The notes below the pieces were generated by a model, which was given only the letters and a program-made list of their open reading frames with translations, was not told the origin of the DNA and searched no databases. 16,459 nt of DNA from a bacterium (GTDB lineage: Bacteria; JAMCPX01): the NCBI GenBank assembly GCA_021787655.1, contig JAJYLM010000037.1, positions 1-16,459 on the forward strand. The letters run 5' to 3'. Positions 7,237-15,616 of this stretch are shown here, piece after piece. Both the position numbers and the translations under genes were made by a program. Within the stretch, counting starts at the first letter, position 1. Each line of letters opens with the position of its first letter.

Positions 7237-8502
7237 ATGGCAATGACGAATGACAATAAAAGTGTGTGTGTAATCGGCGGAGGAATCAGCGGGATGACAA
7301 CAGCCATAGAAGCTGCGGAGATCGGGTACGAGGTCTATCTTATCGAACAGTCTCCTTCTCTCGGCGGCAGGGTGGCACAGCTCAATCAATATTTTCCCAA
7401 GCTCTGTCCTCCGCAGTGCGGCATCGAGATTAATTATAAAAGGATACGGATAAATCCGAAAGTACGATATTTTACTCTCGCAGAGGTAGAACGTGTCTCC
7501 GGTGAGCCGGGCAATTTTACCGTCACCCTGCGGCTGAACCCGAAGTACGTGAACGAAAAATGCACCGCCTGCAATAAATGCGTCGAGGTCTGTCCTGTCG
7601 AGCGCAGCAGCAGCTTCAACTACGGCATGAGCCAGACAAAGGCCATCTACCTTCCGCATGAGATGGCGTTTCCGATGAAGTACGTCATCGACGGCACGGT
7701 CTGTCAGAAAGACCAGTGCGCGAAATGCGTTGCGGCGTGCCCGTACGGGGCGATTGATTTGTCCATGCAACCGAAAAAGCTCGACATCAACGTCAACTCC
7801 GTTGTTCTCGCGACCGGATGGTCGCCGTACGACGCTGCCAAAATTGATAATTTGAAATACGGTATCTATAAAAATATTATCAGGAATGTCGAGATGGAAC
7901 GGCTTGCTGCACCGAACGGACCGACGCACGGTAAAATCGTCAGGCCGTCGGACAACAAAGAGATCAAGAAAATAGCATTCGTGCAGTGCGCCGGATCCAG
8001 GGACGAGAACCATCTTGCCTACTGTTCGTCCATCTGCTGCCTCGCCTCGATGAAGCAGGCGACCTATGTGAGGAGCCAGTATCCGGATGCCGATATTTAT
8101 ATATTCTATATCGATATCCGGGCAACCGGCAGATTCGAGGACTTTTTTACCAAGGTTCAGGCAGACAACAAGATAACCTTTATCAAGGGCAAGGTCGCAA
8201 AGGTACTCGAAGACAGCCAAACGAACGACATCACAGTCGTTGCCGAAGATATACTTTCCGGGAAGAAGATCTACACAACGGTCGATATGGCCGTGCTGGC
8301 GACGGGGATGGTACCGAACGGATTAACGGCAGCGATGCCGTCGGACATTGTGTACGATGAATTTGGATTCGCCGTTTCAGACCTGCAGACTCCCGGAATC
8401 TATGCAACAGGCTGTGCAAAAAAACCCGCAGACGTCGCAGGGTGTATCCAGGATGCAACAGGAACGGCGCTCAGGGCAATTCAGACACGTGTGGGGGTAT
8501 AA
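7237..8502 (+). CDS. qmoA: Quinone-interacting membrane-bound oxidoreductase subunit QmoA, HdrA-like flavoprotein
   Basis: QmoA is a soluble HdrA-like flavoprotein of the Qmo complex, which links the menaquinone pool to APS reductase. As started here it has 421 residues. An FAD-binding GGGISG follows the N-terminal strand (about 14-19) and LGGRV a little later. Two cluster motifs, each of eight cysteines in total, lie at C109, C112, C115, C119 and at C156, C161, C164, C168 (the second with a wider first gap). PSDNKEIKKIAFVQCAGSRD and CSSICCLASMKQ are hallmark HdrA/Qmo segments shared with QmoB. Three starts are possible: GTG 7231, ATG 7237 and ATG 7243. AGG at 7229-7231 is best spaced for 7237, but 7243 remains possible. 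It follows aprA after a hairpin and precedes qmoB by three bases. Confidence 0.94.
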   Translation: MAMTNDNKSVCVIGGGISGMTTAIEAAEIGYEVYLIEQSPSLGGRVAQLNQYFPKLCPPQCGIEINYKRIRINPKVRYFTLAEVERVSGEPGNFTVTLRLNPKYVNEKCTACNKCVEVCPVERSSSFNYGMSQTKAIYLPHEMAFPMKYVIDGTVCQKDQCAKCVAACPYGAIDLSMQPKKLDINVNSVVLATGWSPYDAAKIDNLKYGIYKNIIRNVEMERLAAPNGPTHGKIVRPSDNKEIKKIAFVQCAGSRDENHLAYCSSICCLASMKQATYVRSQYPDADIYIFYIDIRATGRFEDFFTKVQADNKITFIKGKVAKVLEDSQTNDITVVAEDILSGKKIYTTVDMAVLATGMVPNGLTAAMPSDIVYDEFGFAVSDLQTPGIYATGCAKKPADVAGCIQDATGTALRAIQTRVGV

Positions 8503-8505
8503 ACC

Positions 8506-10650
8506 GTGGACAAAAAATTAGGTGTATATATATGTTCGGGATGTGATATCGGGAATTCTCTCGATGTGGATAAGCTGATCGCCGTTGCCAGGGATGAGCA
8601 GAAAATACCGGTCTGTACAAAACACGCAACCCTGTGCAGCGCTGAAGGCGTCGGTCTCATCAAAAAGGATATTCAGGAACAGGGGGTGAACTCGGTGGTC
8701 GTCGCCGCATGTTCGCCGAGGGTCCATTTTGATACCTTTTCTTTCGATCCCTCCGTGTTTGTCGAGAGGGTGAATCTGCGGGAACATGTTGCCTGGTCGC
8801 ACGTATCCAAGGACGAAGATACCCAGATGCTCGCGGATGATTACATGAGGATGGGGATCACGAAAGCAACCAAGGCAAACCCGCCAAAGCCGTATGTCGA
8901 AAACATTGCCAAAACGGTCCTCGTGATCGGCGGCGGTATCACCGGTATGACGTCTGCCCTTGAAGCTGCAAAGACAGGGTATAAGGTTGTCCTCGTGGAG
9001 AAGGCCCCTGTCCTCGGCGGCTGGATGCGGAGATGGTACAAACAGCTCCCGCAGAATCCCCCGTATAAAAACCTGCAGGACGCCGATATAGAAAGGACGA
9101 TCAGCGCGGTAAAAACCAACCCGGACATCCAGGTGTTTACCTCAGCCGAGATAGACAGTATTGCCGGGCAGCCCGGCATGTTCGACGTGTCAATCCGGCA
9201 GAATGGCAAAGCCATAACGCAGCGGACCGGGTCTGTCGTCGTCGCAACGGGATGGAAGCCATACGATGCAGGCAAGGTTGAAGGTTTAGGATTCGGGCAG
9301 TTTCCCAACGTCATCAACAATGTCATGATGGAGGACATCGCGGTCCAGGGCAAAGGGCAGATCAGAAGGCCTTCGGACAATAAAGAAGTCAAATCGATCG
9401 TGTTCGTCCAGTGTGTCGGATCGCGGGACAAGAACCATCTCCCGTACTGTTCCTCGGTGTGCTGCCTGGCTTCCCTGAAGCAGGCATCGTACGTGAGGGC
9501 CAGCAACCCTGATGCGAGGGTTTACATCGTTTACAAGGACATGCGGACCCCGGGCCAGTACGAAAACTTTTACAAGGACAAGCAGGCGGACAACGGCATA
9601 TTTCTTACCAAGGGAGACGTTGCAGGCGTCGCCGAAAACCCGGACACGTCGCTCACCGTCAGCGTTAAAAACACCCTGATCGGTGAAGACGTAAGCATCA
9701 AGGCAGATATGGTTGTTCTGGCAACAGGGATGGTACCTGCCACGGATTCGAGCATCTTGAACCTCCAGTACCGGCAGGGAAAGGAGCTTCCCCTGCTGAA
9801 ATACGGGTTTCCGGATTCCAACTTTATCTGTTTCCCGTATGAGACACAGCGCACGGCCATCTATGCGGCAGGATGTGTTCACCAGCCTGCGGAGAGCAGG
9901 GCCTGCAAGGACGACGCAACCGGAGCGGCGATGAAAGCCATCCAGGCACTCGAGCTCGAGACCCGCGGCGCTGCCGTTCACCCGAGGGCAGGAGATCTCT
10001 CCTACCCGATATTCTTCATGCAAAAATGTACGTCGTGCAAACGGTGTACCGAGGAATGTCCGTTCGGTGCTATCGACGAAGACGACAAGGGCACACCAAA
10101 ACCGAACCCCAACCGGTGCCGGCGGTGCGGTGTCTGCATGGGAGCATGTCCGGAGAGGATCATATCGTTCGAAAATTACTCGGTCGATATCGTGTCCTCC
10201 ATGCTGAAGTCCATCGAGGTCCCGGAAGAGGACGAGGAAAAACCGAGGATTCTCGTGCTGGCCTGTGAAAACGATGCATACCCTGCGTTCGATATTGCAG
10301 GTTTCAACCGCACGGCCTACAATTCGAATGTACGAATCATTCCGGTCCGGTGTCTCGGATCTGTGAACATCGTTTGGATCGCGGATGCCCTGTCGCGGGG
10401 CATCGACGGGATCATGCTGATAGGGTGCAAGTACGGCGATGATTACCAGTGCCACTTTGTCAGGGGCAGCGAGCTCGCGAACAGGAGAATGGAAAATCTG
10501 AAAGAGGTGCTGCAGCGGCTCGTTCTTGAGCCCGAACGGGTTCAGGTGAAGGAGCTTGCAATTGCGGAGTACGACAGGATTCCCGGGATCATGGACGATT
10601 TCCTGGCCAAGGTCACGGAACTCGGACCGAATCCGTACAAGAGTTTTTAG
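8506..10650 (+). CDS. qmoB: Quinone-interacting membrane-bound oxidoreductase subunit QmoB, HdrA-MvhD fusion type
   Basis: QmoB has 714 residues and begins with GTG, three bases after the qmoA stop; GGGGGT at the end of qmoA acts as ribosome site. Domains in order: an HdrA-type N-terminal segment with CSGC and later CTKHATLC; an FAD-binding region with VIGGGITGMTSALEAAKTGY from about residue 141; the shared block PSDNKEVKSIVFVQCVGSRD and CSSVCCLASLKQ; a ferredoxin domain with C508, C511, C514, C518 and C538, C541, C544, C548; and an MvhD-like C-terminal domain (about 580-714) with further cysteines in LACENDAYPAFD, RCLGSVN and GCKYGDDYQCHF. It is a soluble electron-relay subunit between QmoA/QmoC and AprBA. 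Length and domain order match known QmoB. Confidence 0.95.
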   Translation: MDKKLGVYICSGCDIGNSLDVDKLIAVARDEQKIPVCTKHATLCSAEGVGLIKKDIQEQGVNSVVVAACSPRVHFDTFSFDPSVFVERVNLREHVAWSHVSKDEDTQMLADDYMRMGITKATKANPPKPYVENIAKTVLVIGGGITGMTSALEAAKTGYKVVLVEKAPVLGGWMRRWYKQLPQNPPYKNLQDADIERTISAVKTNPDIQVFTSAEIDSIAGQPGMFDVSIRQNGKAITQRTGSVVVATGWKPYDAGKVEGLGFGQFPNVINNVMMEDIAVQGKGQIRRPSDNKEVKSIVFVQCVGSRDKNHLPYCSSVCCLASLKQASYVRASNPDARVYIVYKDMRTPGQYENFYKDKQADNGIFLTKGDVAGVAENPDTSLTVSVKNTLIGEDVSIKADMVVLATGMVPATDSSILNLQYRQGKELPLLKYGFPDSNFICFPYETQRTAIYAAGCVHQPAESRACKDDATGAAMKAIQALELETRGAAVHPRAGDLSYPIFFMQKCTSCKRCTEECPFGAIDEDDKGTPKPNPNRCRRCGVCMGACPERIISFENYSVDIVSSMLKSIEVPEEDEEKPRILVLACENDAYPAFDIAGFNRTAYNSNVRIIPVRCLGSVNIVWIADALSRGIDGIMLIGCKYGDDYQCHFVRGSELANRRMENLKEVLQRLVLEPERVQVKELAIAEYDRIPGIMDDFLAKVTELGPNPYKSF

Positions 10651-10660
10651 AGAGGTAATT

Positions 10661-11824
10661 ATGGCAAACACGGTGATAGAAAGCGATCTCTCCCTCGTCA
10701 GGGATATTACAAAATTGGGCGGCGGTTCTTTGAAGAAATGTTTTCAGTGTGCCACCTGCTCTGTCGTCTGTAACCTGTCGTCCGATGACAGGCCGTTTCC
10801 GCGGAAAGAGATGATATGGGCGCAGTGGGGGCTGAAGGACAAACTCCTTTCGGATCCGGACGTCTGGAGATGTTACCAGTGCGGGGATTGTTCCGTCTAT
10901 TGTCCGCGCGGTGCGAAACCCGCGGAAGTCATGGGAGCGATAAGGAATTACAGCTTCAAGAACTACGCACAGCCGAAGTTCATGGGAACGCTGCTGAGCA
11001 GTCCGAAGTACCTCCCCCTGCTGTTTGCTGTCCCGGTTATATTGTTCCTGCTGGTATTGAACGGGATAGGGGCGCTGTCCGCTGTACCGTCGGGCCCCAT
11101 TGCCTTTACCAGGTTCGACAACTACGTGGACGTGATCTTCGTAACGGTCAGCGTCCTGGTTCTTGCCGCACTCGGCACCGGCGTTCTGAAGTTCTGGAAA
11201 AATATGGACCGCAATAACACCCACGGCGAAGCGTACGGCACAACCGGTATCTTCCAGAGTATTCTGCTTGCCGCAGAAGAGGTCCTGACACACAGGAACT
11301 TCAAAAAATGCGAGGCGAACAGTATCAGGTTTACCGGGCATTTTGCTGCGTTCTACGGATTTATTGCGCTCTTCATCGTGACCTCGATCGTGTTTATCGG
11401 CGACCGCGTTTTCCACATGGTTCTCCCCATGGGACAGGAAAATCCGGTCAAGGTTCTTGGGAACCTCGGGGCTGCCGCGCTGATCATAGGGTGTTCTGTT
11501 GCCGTGTACAACAGGACGGCACGGACACAGCAGGCAGGAGAAAGCTCCTATTACGACTGGCTGTTCCTCGGCATCCTGTTTTCTATCGGAGTGACCGGAC
11601 TGTCGACAGAGCTCATTCGGCTCGCCGGCGACGCGCCGGCCGCCTACTGGTCTTATTTTATCCATCTGGTCTTTGTGTTTTGTCTGATTGCGTATTTTCC
11701 GTACTCGAAATTTGCACACCTTCTGTACAGATTTGTTGCGATCGTCTATGCACGATACTCCGGTATGAGCGAACCTGCACAGGCTGCCGAACCAGAAAAG
11801 CCGGAAGTGAAGAGCGTTGCATAG
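10661..11824 (+). CDS. qmoC: Quinone-interacting membrane-bound oxidoreductase subunit QmoC, HdrC-HdrE fusion
   Basis: QmoC is the membrane anchor that oxidises menaquinol and passes electrons to QmoAB. It has 387 residues. The N-terminal HdrC-like ferredoxin domain carries C27, C30, C33, C37 and C71, C74, C77, C81. The C-terminal part has about six membrane helices (near 119-137, 155-176, 226-247, 265-284, 299-319 and 330-347) resembling the HdrE/NarI cytochrome b fold. Histidines 211, 227, 252, 335 and 353 are candidates for binding heme b. The frame is open 35 codons upstream, but AGAGGT at 10651-10656 and the homologous N-terminus place the start at 10661, ten bases after qmoB. The polar tail after residue 368 ends the gene. 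Confidence 0.95.
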   Translation: MANTVIESDLSLVRDITKLGGGSLKKCFQCATCSVVCNLSSDDRPFPRKEMIWAQWGLKDKLLSDPDVWRCYQCGDCSVYCPRGAKPAEVMGAIRNYSFKNYAQPKFMGTLLSSPKYLPLLFAVPVILFLLVLNGIGALSAVPSGPIAFTRFDNYVDVIFVTVSVLVLAALGTGVLKFWKNMDRNNTHGEAYGTTGIFQSILLAAEEVLTHRNFKKCEANSIRFTGHFAAFYGFIALFIVTSIVFIGDRVFHMVLPMGQENPVKVLGNLGAAALIIGCSVAVYNRTARTQQAGESSYYDWLFLGILFSIGVTGLSTELIRLAGDAPAAYWSYFIHLVFVFCLIAYFPYSKFAHLLYRFVAIVYARYSGMSEPAQAAEPEKPEVKSVA

Positions 11825-11888
11825 GCAGCGGCGGCATCGGACACTCCTGAGAGGGTGAGGCCTGGTAACAAGCAAACGAGGGCAGGCG

Positions 11889-12068
11889 GTGGACATAGTA
11901 CATTGGATAGGACAGATATCGCTGAGCACGACCCCTGACCGGGGCTTTCACGCGCACTGGCTGTACGTCGTCTGCGCTGTTTTCGCACCGGCGATCATCG
12001 GCGCACTGATAACCTCTGCCATCATGCTGCTGGAAAAGGTCTTCAAGATACACATCGGAGGACACTGA
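11889..12068 (+). CDS. Small single-helix membrane protein linked to the TSUP permease, function unknown
   Basis: A 59-codon frame starts at GTG, six bases after GAGGG. It encodes a short amphipathic start (DIVHWIGQIS), a polar stretch (TTPDRGFHAHW) and one membrane helix at about 24-48, and ends in EKVFKIHIGGH. The stop lies two bases before the permease start, and the codons for the last Gly-Gly form the GGAGG ribosome site of the permease, so the two are almost certainly translated together. I recognise no named family. A role as a small accessory subunit or chaperone of the permease is inferred from this coupling. The 64 bases between qmoC and this gene hold no promoter or terminator that I can see. 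Confidence 0.68.
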   Translation: MDIVHWIGQISLSTTPDRGFHAHWLYVVCAVFAPAIIGALITSAIMLLEKVFKIHIGGH

Positions 12069-12070
12069 GC

Positions 12071-13024
12071 GTGTACCCCATCTACCTTCCCATTGCACAG
12101 GTGCACGTCAGTCTCGTCTGGATGCTGCTCTTTGGATTCATCGTCGGCGGCATGGCGGGCTTTTTCGGCGTCGGCGGAGGCTTTCTCATCACACCCATGC
12201 TCAATGCGCTCTTCGGCGTTCCCTATCCTGTTGCCGTTGGATCGAGTCTTTCCCTGCTGGTGGGCATCACGGTGGCCTCGACCATCCGGCACAGCAAGTA
12301 CGGCAATATCGACTACCGTCTGGGACTGGTCATGGTCATCGGAACGGCCCTTGGCGTCGATGTCGGCGCTAAACTCCTGAGCCTGCTCAGGGGCTTGCAG
12401 AGCGTCCTGCCGCGTATCGGCGGCCATCATATCGACGTCCTTGAGATCATTCTGAGTATTTCCTACATCGTGATGCTCAGCGTCATCGGACTTTCGATCT
12501 TCCGGGAATCCCTGAAAACCATGAAAATGTCGAAGAGCATATCCGGCGAGCACGTCAGCGGCGAGCCGGAGGCTTCCGAACGGGTGAAGAGGATCCGTGC
12601 ATTGAAGATCAGGCCTGTCCTGAACTTTCCCGCTTCGGGCATTGCGGGTATTTCACTGTGGGTCATCATGGGCATTGCGTTCGTCGTCGGCATGATGAGC
12701 GGTTTTATGGGGATCGGCGGCGGTTTTATCCTGATGCCGGCGCTGATCTACATCATCGGGTGCCCGACGGTCGTTGCCGTCGGCACGAGCCTGTTCGGGA
12801 TCCTCTTCACCGCTGCGTACGGGTCGTTCACCTACTCGCTCGAAGGCAACGTCGACCTAATGCTGGTGACCTCGCTCCTCATCAGTTCGGCGATCGGTTC
12901 CGTCCTGGGAGCGTCCTTTACCAGAAAGGCCGGAGGACCGAGTGTCCGGATGCTGTTTTCCGTGATTGCCTTTGTTGCGGTTATCATTGTCGGAATCAAA
13001 CTTGGCGCAACAGTTCTCCGTTAA
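12071..13024 (+). CDS. TSUP (TauE/SafE) family membrane permease
   Basis: The protein has 317 residues and starts at GTG nine bases after a GGAGG that lies inside the preceding small gene. It shows the internal duplication typical of the TauE/SafE family: GFFGVGGGFLITPML at about 30-44 and GFMGIGGGFILMPAL at about 211-225, each opening a set of about four membrane helices. A polar linker (about 145-182, rich in Lys, Glu and Ser) separates the halves. TSUP members move sulfite, sulfate, sulfonates or other organic anions and are usually driven by ion gradients. Here the position directly behind qmoABC suggests sulfate uptake or sulfite release, but the substrate and direction cannot be read from the sequence. 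Confidence 0.9.
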   Translation: MYPIYLPIAQVHVSLVWMLLFGFIVGGMAGFFGVGGGFLITPMLNALFGVPYPVAVGSSLSLLVGITVASTIRHSKYGNIDYRLGLVMVIGTALGVDVGAKLLSLLRGLQSVLPRIGGHHIDVLEIILSISYIVMLSVIGLSIFRESLKTMKMSKSISGEHVSGEPEASERVKRIRALKIRPVLNFPASGIAGISLWVIMGIAFVVGMMSGFMGIGGGFILMPALIYIIGCPTVVAVGTSLFGILFTAAYGSFTYSLEGNVDLMLVTSLLISSAIGSVLGASFTRKAGGPSVRMLFSVIAFVAVIIVGIKLGATVLR

Positions 13025-13051
13025 GATTTTGTCTTCAAATAACCGGATACG

Positions 13052-13060
13052 TGGTATATA
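13052..13060 (+). promoter_or_regulatory. Possible extended -10 promoter before the dikinase gene
   Basis: TGGTATATA in the 66-base gap after the permease gene matches an extended -10 element. No well-spaced -35 box is present: TTCAAA lies 15 bases upstream and TTGTCT 20 bases upstream. It could give the dikinase/YkgJ pair its own transcription, in addition to read-through from the operon; no terminator is seen in the gap. Confidence 0.3.
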
Positions 13061-13090
13061 TAAAATCCGTGAGCGAGGCGTGCAAAAACA

Positions 13091-15616
13091 GTGGGTATAA
13101 ATCTTTTAACAGAAAAAACATCGTTTGATACCGTTCTCCTCCAGCAAAAGTTTACCGATTATCTGAGGTTGTTGTCCGACAACGAACTCGTCCTGCGCAT
13201 CATGGCAGAGCTGAAGGAAAAGGCATCGGGAAACGAGCCGTTTGAAATAGGCTACCTCCGTATCAATGCCGAGGCCATGCTCACGACGATCAGCAGGATC
13301 TTAACCCGGCTGAACAGGCTTTCAGAAAATGCATACACGGAACTGAACGTACCGTTCTCCGCGATACGGGAGAGCATGAACAGCGTCCTGTCCGCAAAGA
13401 ACGACATACCTGTGGATGCATTCGTGCTGCCATTTGATGACATAACTGCTGCAAAGATCGCCAGCGTCGGGGCGAAAAATGCCCAGCTCGGGGAGATAAA
13501 AAACAAACTCGGCCTGCCGGTACCGGACGGATTTGCGATTACCGCGTATGCATACAAACAGTTTCTGGAGACCGGAGGGCTCGGGCAGCGCATCGAACAG
13601 GCACTTGCGGGTCTCGATATCAACGACTTCCCGTCGACGACCCGGATCAGCGGCAGGATCCAGGACATGATCCGGAGCAGTTCCCTGCCCGAGGGACTTG
13701 ACCGGGACATCGACAACCAGTGCGCACGGCTGGACGGCAGCGGCGGCGGGTTGTTCGCTGTCAGGAGCAGTGCTGCCGGCGAGAGTACCGAGTTCAGCTT
13801 TGCAGGCCAGTACACGACGCGCCTCAACGTCCCGGCCGGTGCTGTTGTACAGGCGTACAAGGATGTTGTTGCAAGCAGGTTCAGTCCCCGGGCGTTGTTC
13901 TATCTTACCAACAGGGGGTTCCGGCAGGATGATGTGGCAATGAGTGTCGGCTGCATGCGCATGGTCCGTGCTGCATCCAGCGGCGTTATACACACCGTGA
14001 ATCCGTTTGCCGCTGCTCAGAACGTGCTCATCATCAATGCCCTCTGGGGACTGGGGGCTTCCCTGGTCGAGGGAGAGGCTGTACCGGACCTTTTTATCGT
14101 TTCCAAGCAGGACAAAAGCATCCTCGAGTCAAGGATAGCACAGAAGACGACCATGCTCATCGTGCCGGAGAACGGTATGACCATGACAACGATGCAGGTG
14201 CCTGAGAAGACGGCGAACGAACCATCGCTCCGGGACCTGCAGATCCATGACCTGGCAGCGTGGGCAGTCAGGATAGAAGACTATTACCGGCGTCCCCAGA
14301 TCATAGAATGGGCGTGTGATGACCGGGACAGGATCTATGTTCTCCAGGCAACCCCGCTCGGTATCCACCAACAGGACGTCCGGGATGTCCGCATCAGCAC
14401 GAAGGACCACAGGCGCATCATCAGCAATGCAGAAACAGCGTCCTCGGGTGCCGGGTATGGGCCGGCATACTTCGCAGATTCGGACGACGACATCTCGAAG
14501 TTTCCGAACGGGGCCGTTGCCATAGTACGGCACTCTTCGCCGAAATTCGTCAGTATCATGAACCGTGCACGGGCCATCGTCGCCGATATCGGGAGCCCGA
14601 CAGGCCACATGGCGACGCTCGCGAGGGAATTCCAGATTCCCGCACTGGTCAATGCCCGGGGTGCTTCCGCTGCAATCAGGAACGGAACCGTGATCAGCGT
14701 CGATGCAGATCACGGGTGCATTTACGAGGGTTATGCCGAAGAACTCTTCCGGACGCCGCGCGCGAAAACAGGAATATTCAAGGATACGCCTGCGCTGGCA
14801 ATGATGAACCGGCTGCTCGAGTATGTTACACCGCTCAACCTTATCGATCCCGCCGACCCGGGTTTCACCGTAAAGTCCATCCGTACGCTGCATGATATTA
14901 TCCGCTTCGCACACCAGGCATCCATGAACGAAATGTTCCTGATCGCACAGCATGTTTCGGTCGACAGGGTCTCGTCCATAAAACTGCGGACGGATACAGG
15001 ATTCGAGGTGTACATCATCGACCTGGGTGGAGGATTGAAAAAGGACGGCACGATCACCGAGGCATCGGTCGTGTCACTGCCCTTCGTATCGTTCTGGTCC
15101 GGCATCAAGATGGGCGGGATACCGGAGCGACCCGTGAGCACGGGCGGATTTGCAGCCGTGCTCATGAACACGATCGCGAATCCGCAGGTGCAGGACAGGC
15201 TCTTCGAGAAGAACCTCGCGCTGATCGGCGATGGATACATGAATTTCAATATCCGGATGGGGTACCACATATCCACGGTCGAGGGACTGTGTACGAACGA
15301 GCCCAGCGACAACTATATCCGGTTCGTCTTTCAGGGAGGGGGGGCGGATTTCGACCGGAGGGAAAAGCGGGCGCGCCTGATAGCAGCGATCCTTCAGGCC
15401 TATCAATTTTCGGTAAAACAGACCGACGACGTGGTGCGGGCGCTGTGCACCAAGTGCGAACAGACGAAATTCATGGGTATCATGACGATGCTGGGAAGAT
15501 TGACAATCTATACAAAACAGCTTGATATGCTTATGCCGCCGCGCGGTATGGCCCTTGCGGACTACGTAGGATTTTTTATGGATGAGCTCATGCAGATGGA
15601 GAAAGGACAAAAATGA
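13091..15616 (+). CDS. PEP-synthase/PPDK-like dikinase with phosphohistidine domain and uncharacterised C-terminal domain
   Basis: The 841-residue protein starts at GTG, the first possible start after an in-frame TGA at 13070; GAGG lies a rather long 12 bases upstream. Order of parts: a helical N-terminal region (1-105); a PEP-synthase/PPDK-type ATP-binding domain (about 110-430; VGAKNAQLGEI at 126-136, AVRSSA at 223-228, FAGQYTT at 237-243); the swivelling phosphohistidine domain (about 450-560) with the catalytic H506 in GSPTGHMATLAREF; and an unclassified region (about 575-841) with IIDLGGG and a GGGADFDRREKRAR stretch. The PEP/pyruvate TIM barrel of true PEP synthase is absent, so the acceptor of the phosphate is unknown. 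Proteins of this make-up seem familiar from anaerobic, often sulfate-reducing, bacteria but have no known function. It overlaps the next gene by four bases. Confidence 0.85.
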   Translation: MGINLLTEKTSFDTVLLQQKFTDYLRLLSDNELVLRIMAELKEKASGNEPFEIGYLRINAEAMLTTISRILTRLNRLSENAYTELNVPFSAIRESMNSVLSAKNDIPVDAFVLPFDDITAAKIASVGAKNAQLGEIKNKLGLPVPDGFAITAYAYKQFLETGGLGQRIEQALAGLDINDFPSTTRISGRIQDMIRSSSLPEGLDRDIDNQCARLDGSGGGLFAVRSSAAGESTEFSFAGQYTTRLNVPAGAVVQAYKDVVASRFSPRALFYLTNRGFRQDDVAMSVGCMRMVRAASSGVIHTVNPFAAAQNVLIINALWGLGASLVEGEAVPDLFIVSKQDKSILESRIAQKTTMLIVPENGMTMTTMQVPEKTANEPSLRDLQIHDLAAWAVRIEDYYRRPQIIEWACDDRDRIYVLQATPLGIHQQDVRDVRISTKDHRRIISNAETASSGAGYGPAYFADSDDDISKFPNGAVAIVRHSSPKFVSIMNRARAIVADIGSPTGHMATLAREFQIPALVNARGASAAIRNGTVISVDADHGCIYEGYAEELFRTPRAKTGIFKDTPALAMMNRLLEYVTPLNLIDPADPGFTVKSIRTLHDIIRFAHQASMNEMFLIAQHVSVDRVSSIKLRTDTGFEVYIIDLGGGLKKDGTITEASVVSLPFVSFWSGIKMGGIPERPVSTGGFAAVLMNTIANPQVQDRLFEKNLALIGDGYMNFNIRMGYHISTVEGLCTNEPSDNYIRFVFQGGGADFDRREKRARLIAAILQAYQFSVKQTDDVVRALCTKCEQTKFMGIMTMLGRLTIYTKQLDMLMPPRGMALADYVGFFMDELMQMEKGQK

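Noticed and set aside
6898..8220. Long minus-strand open frame across aprA end and qmoA (440 codons)
   Set aside because: It crosses two well-supported genes and the hairpin between them, and its translation shows no family features.
9286..10671. Long minus-strand open frame opposite qmoB (461 codons)
   Set aside because: It is antisense to a gene with full domain and motif support, has no recognisable motif or ribosome site, and reflects codon bias in GC-rich DNA.
10613..11929. Long minus-strand open frame opposite qmoC (438 codons)
   Set aside because: It lies opposite a membrane protein gene, with low-complexity charged translation and no plausible start signal.
14129..14953. Minus-strand open frame opposite the dikinase (274 codons)
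   Set aside because: The sense strand carries the conserved phosphohistidine domain here; the antisense translation has no recognisable features.
15338..15344. Run of seven G in the dikinase gene as a possible frameshift site
   Set aside because: The frame continues intact on both sides into conserved-looking sequence, so there is no sign of a shift.
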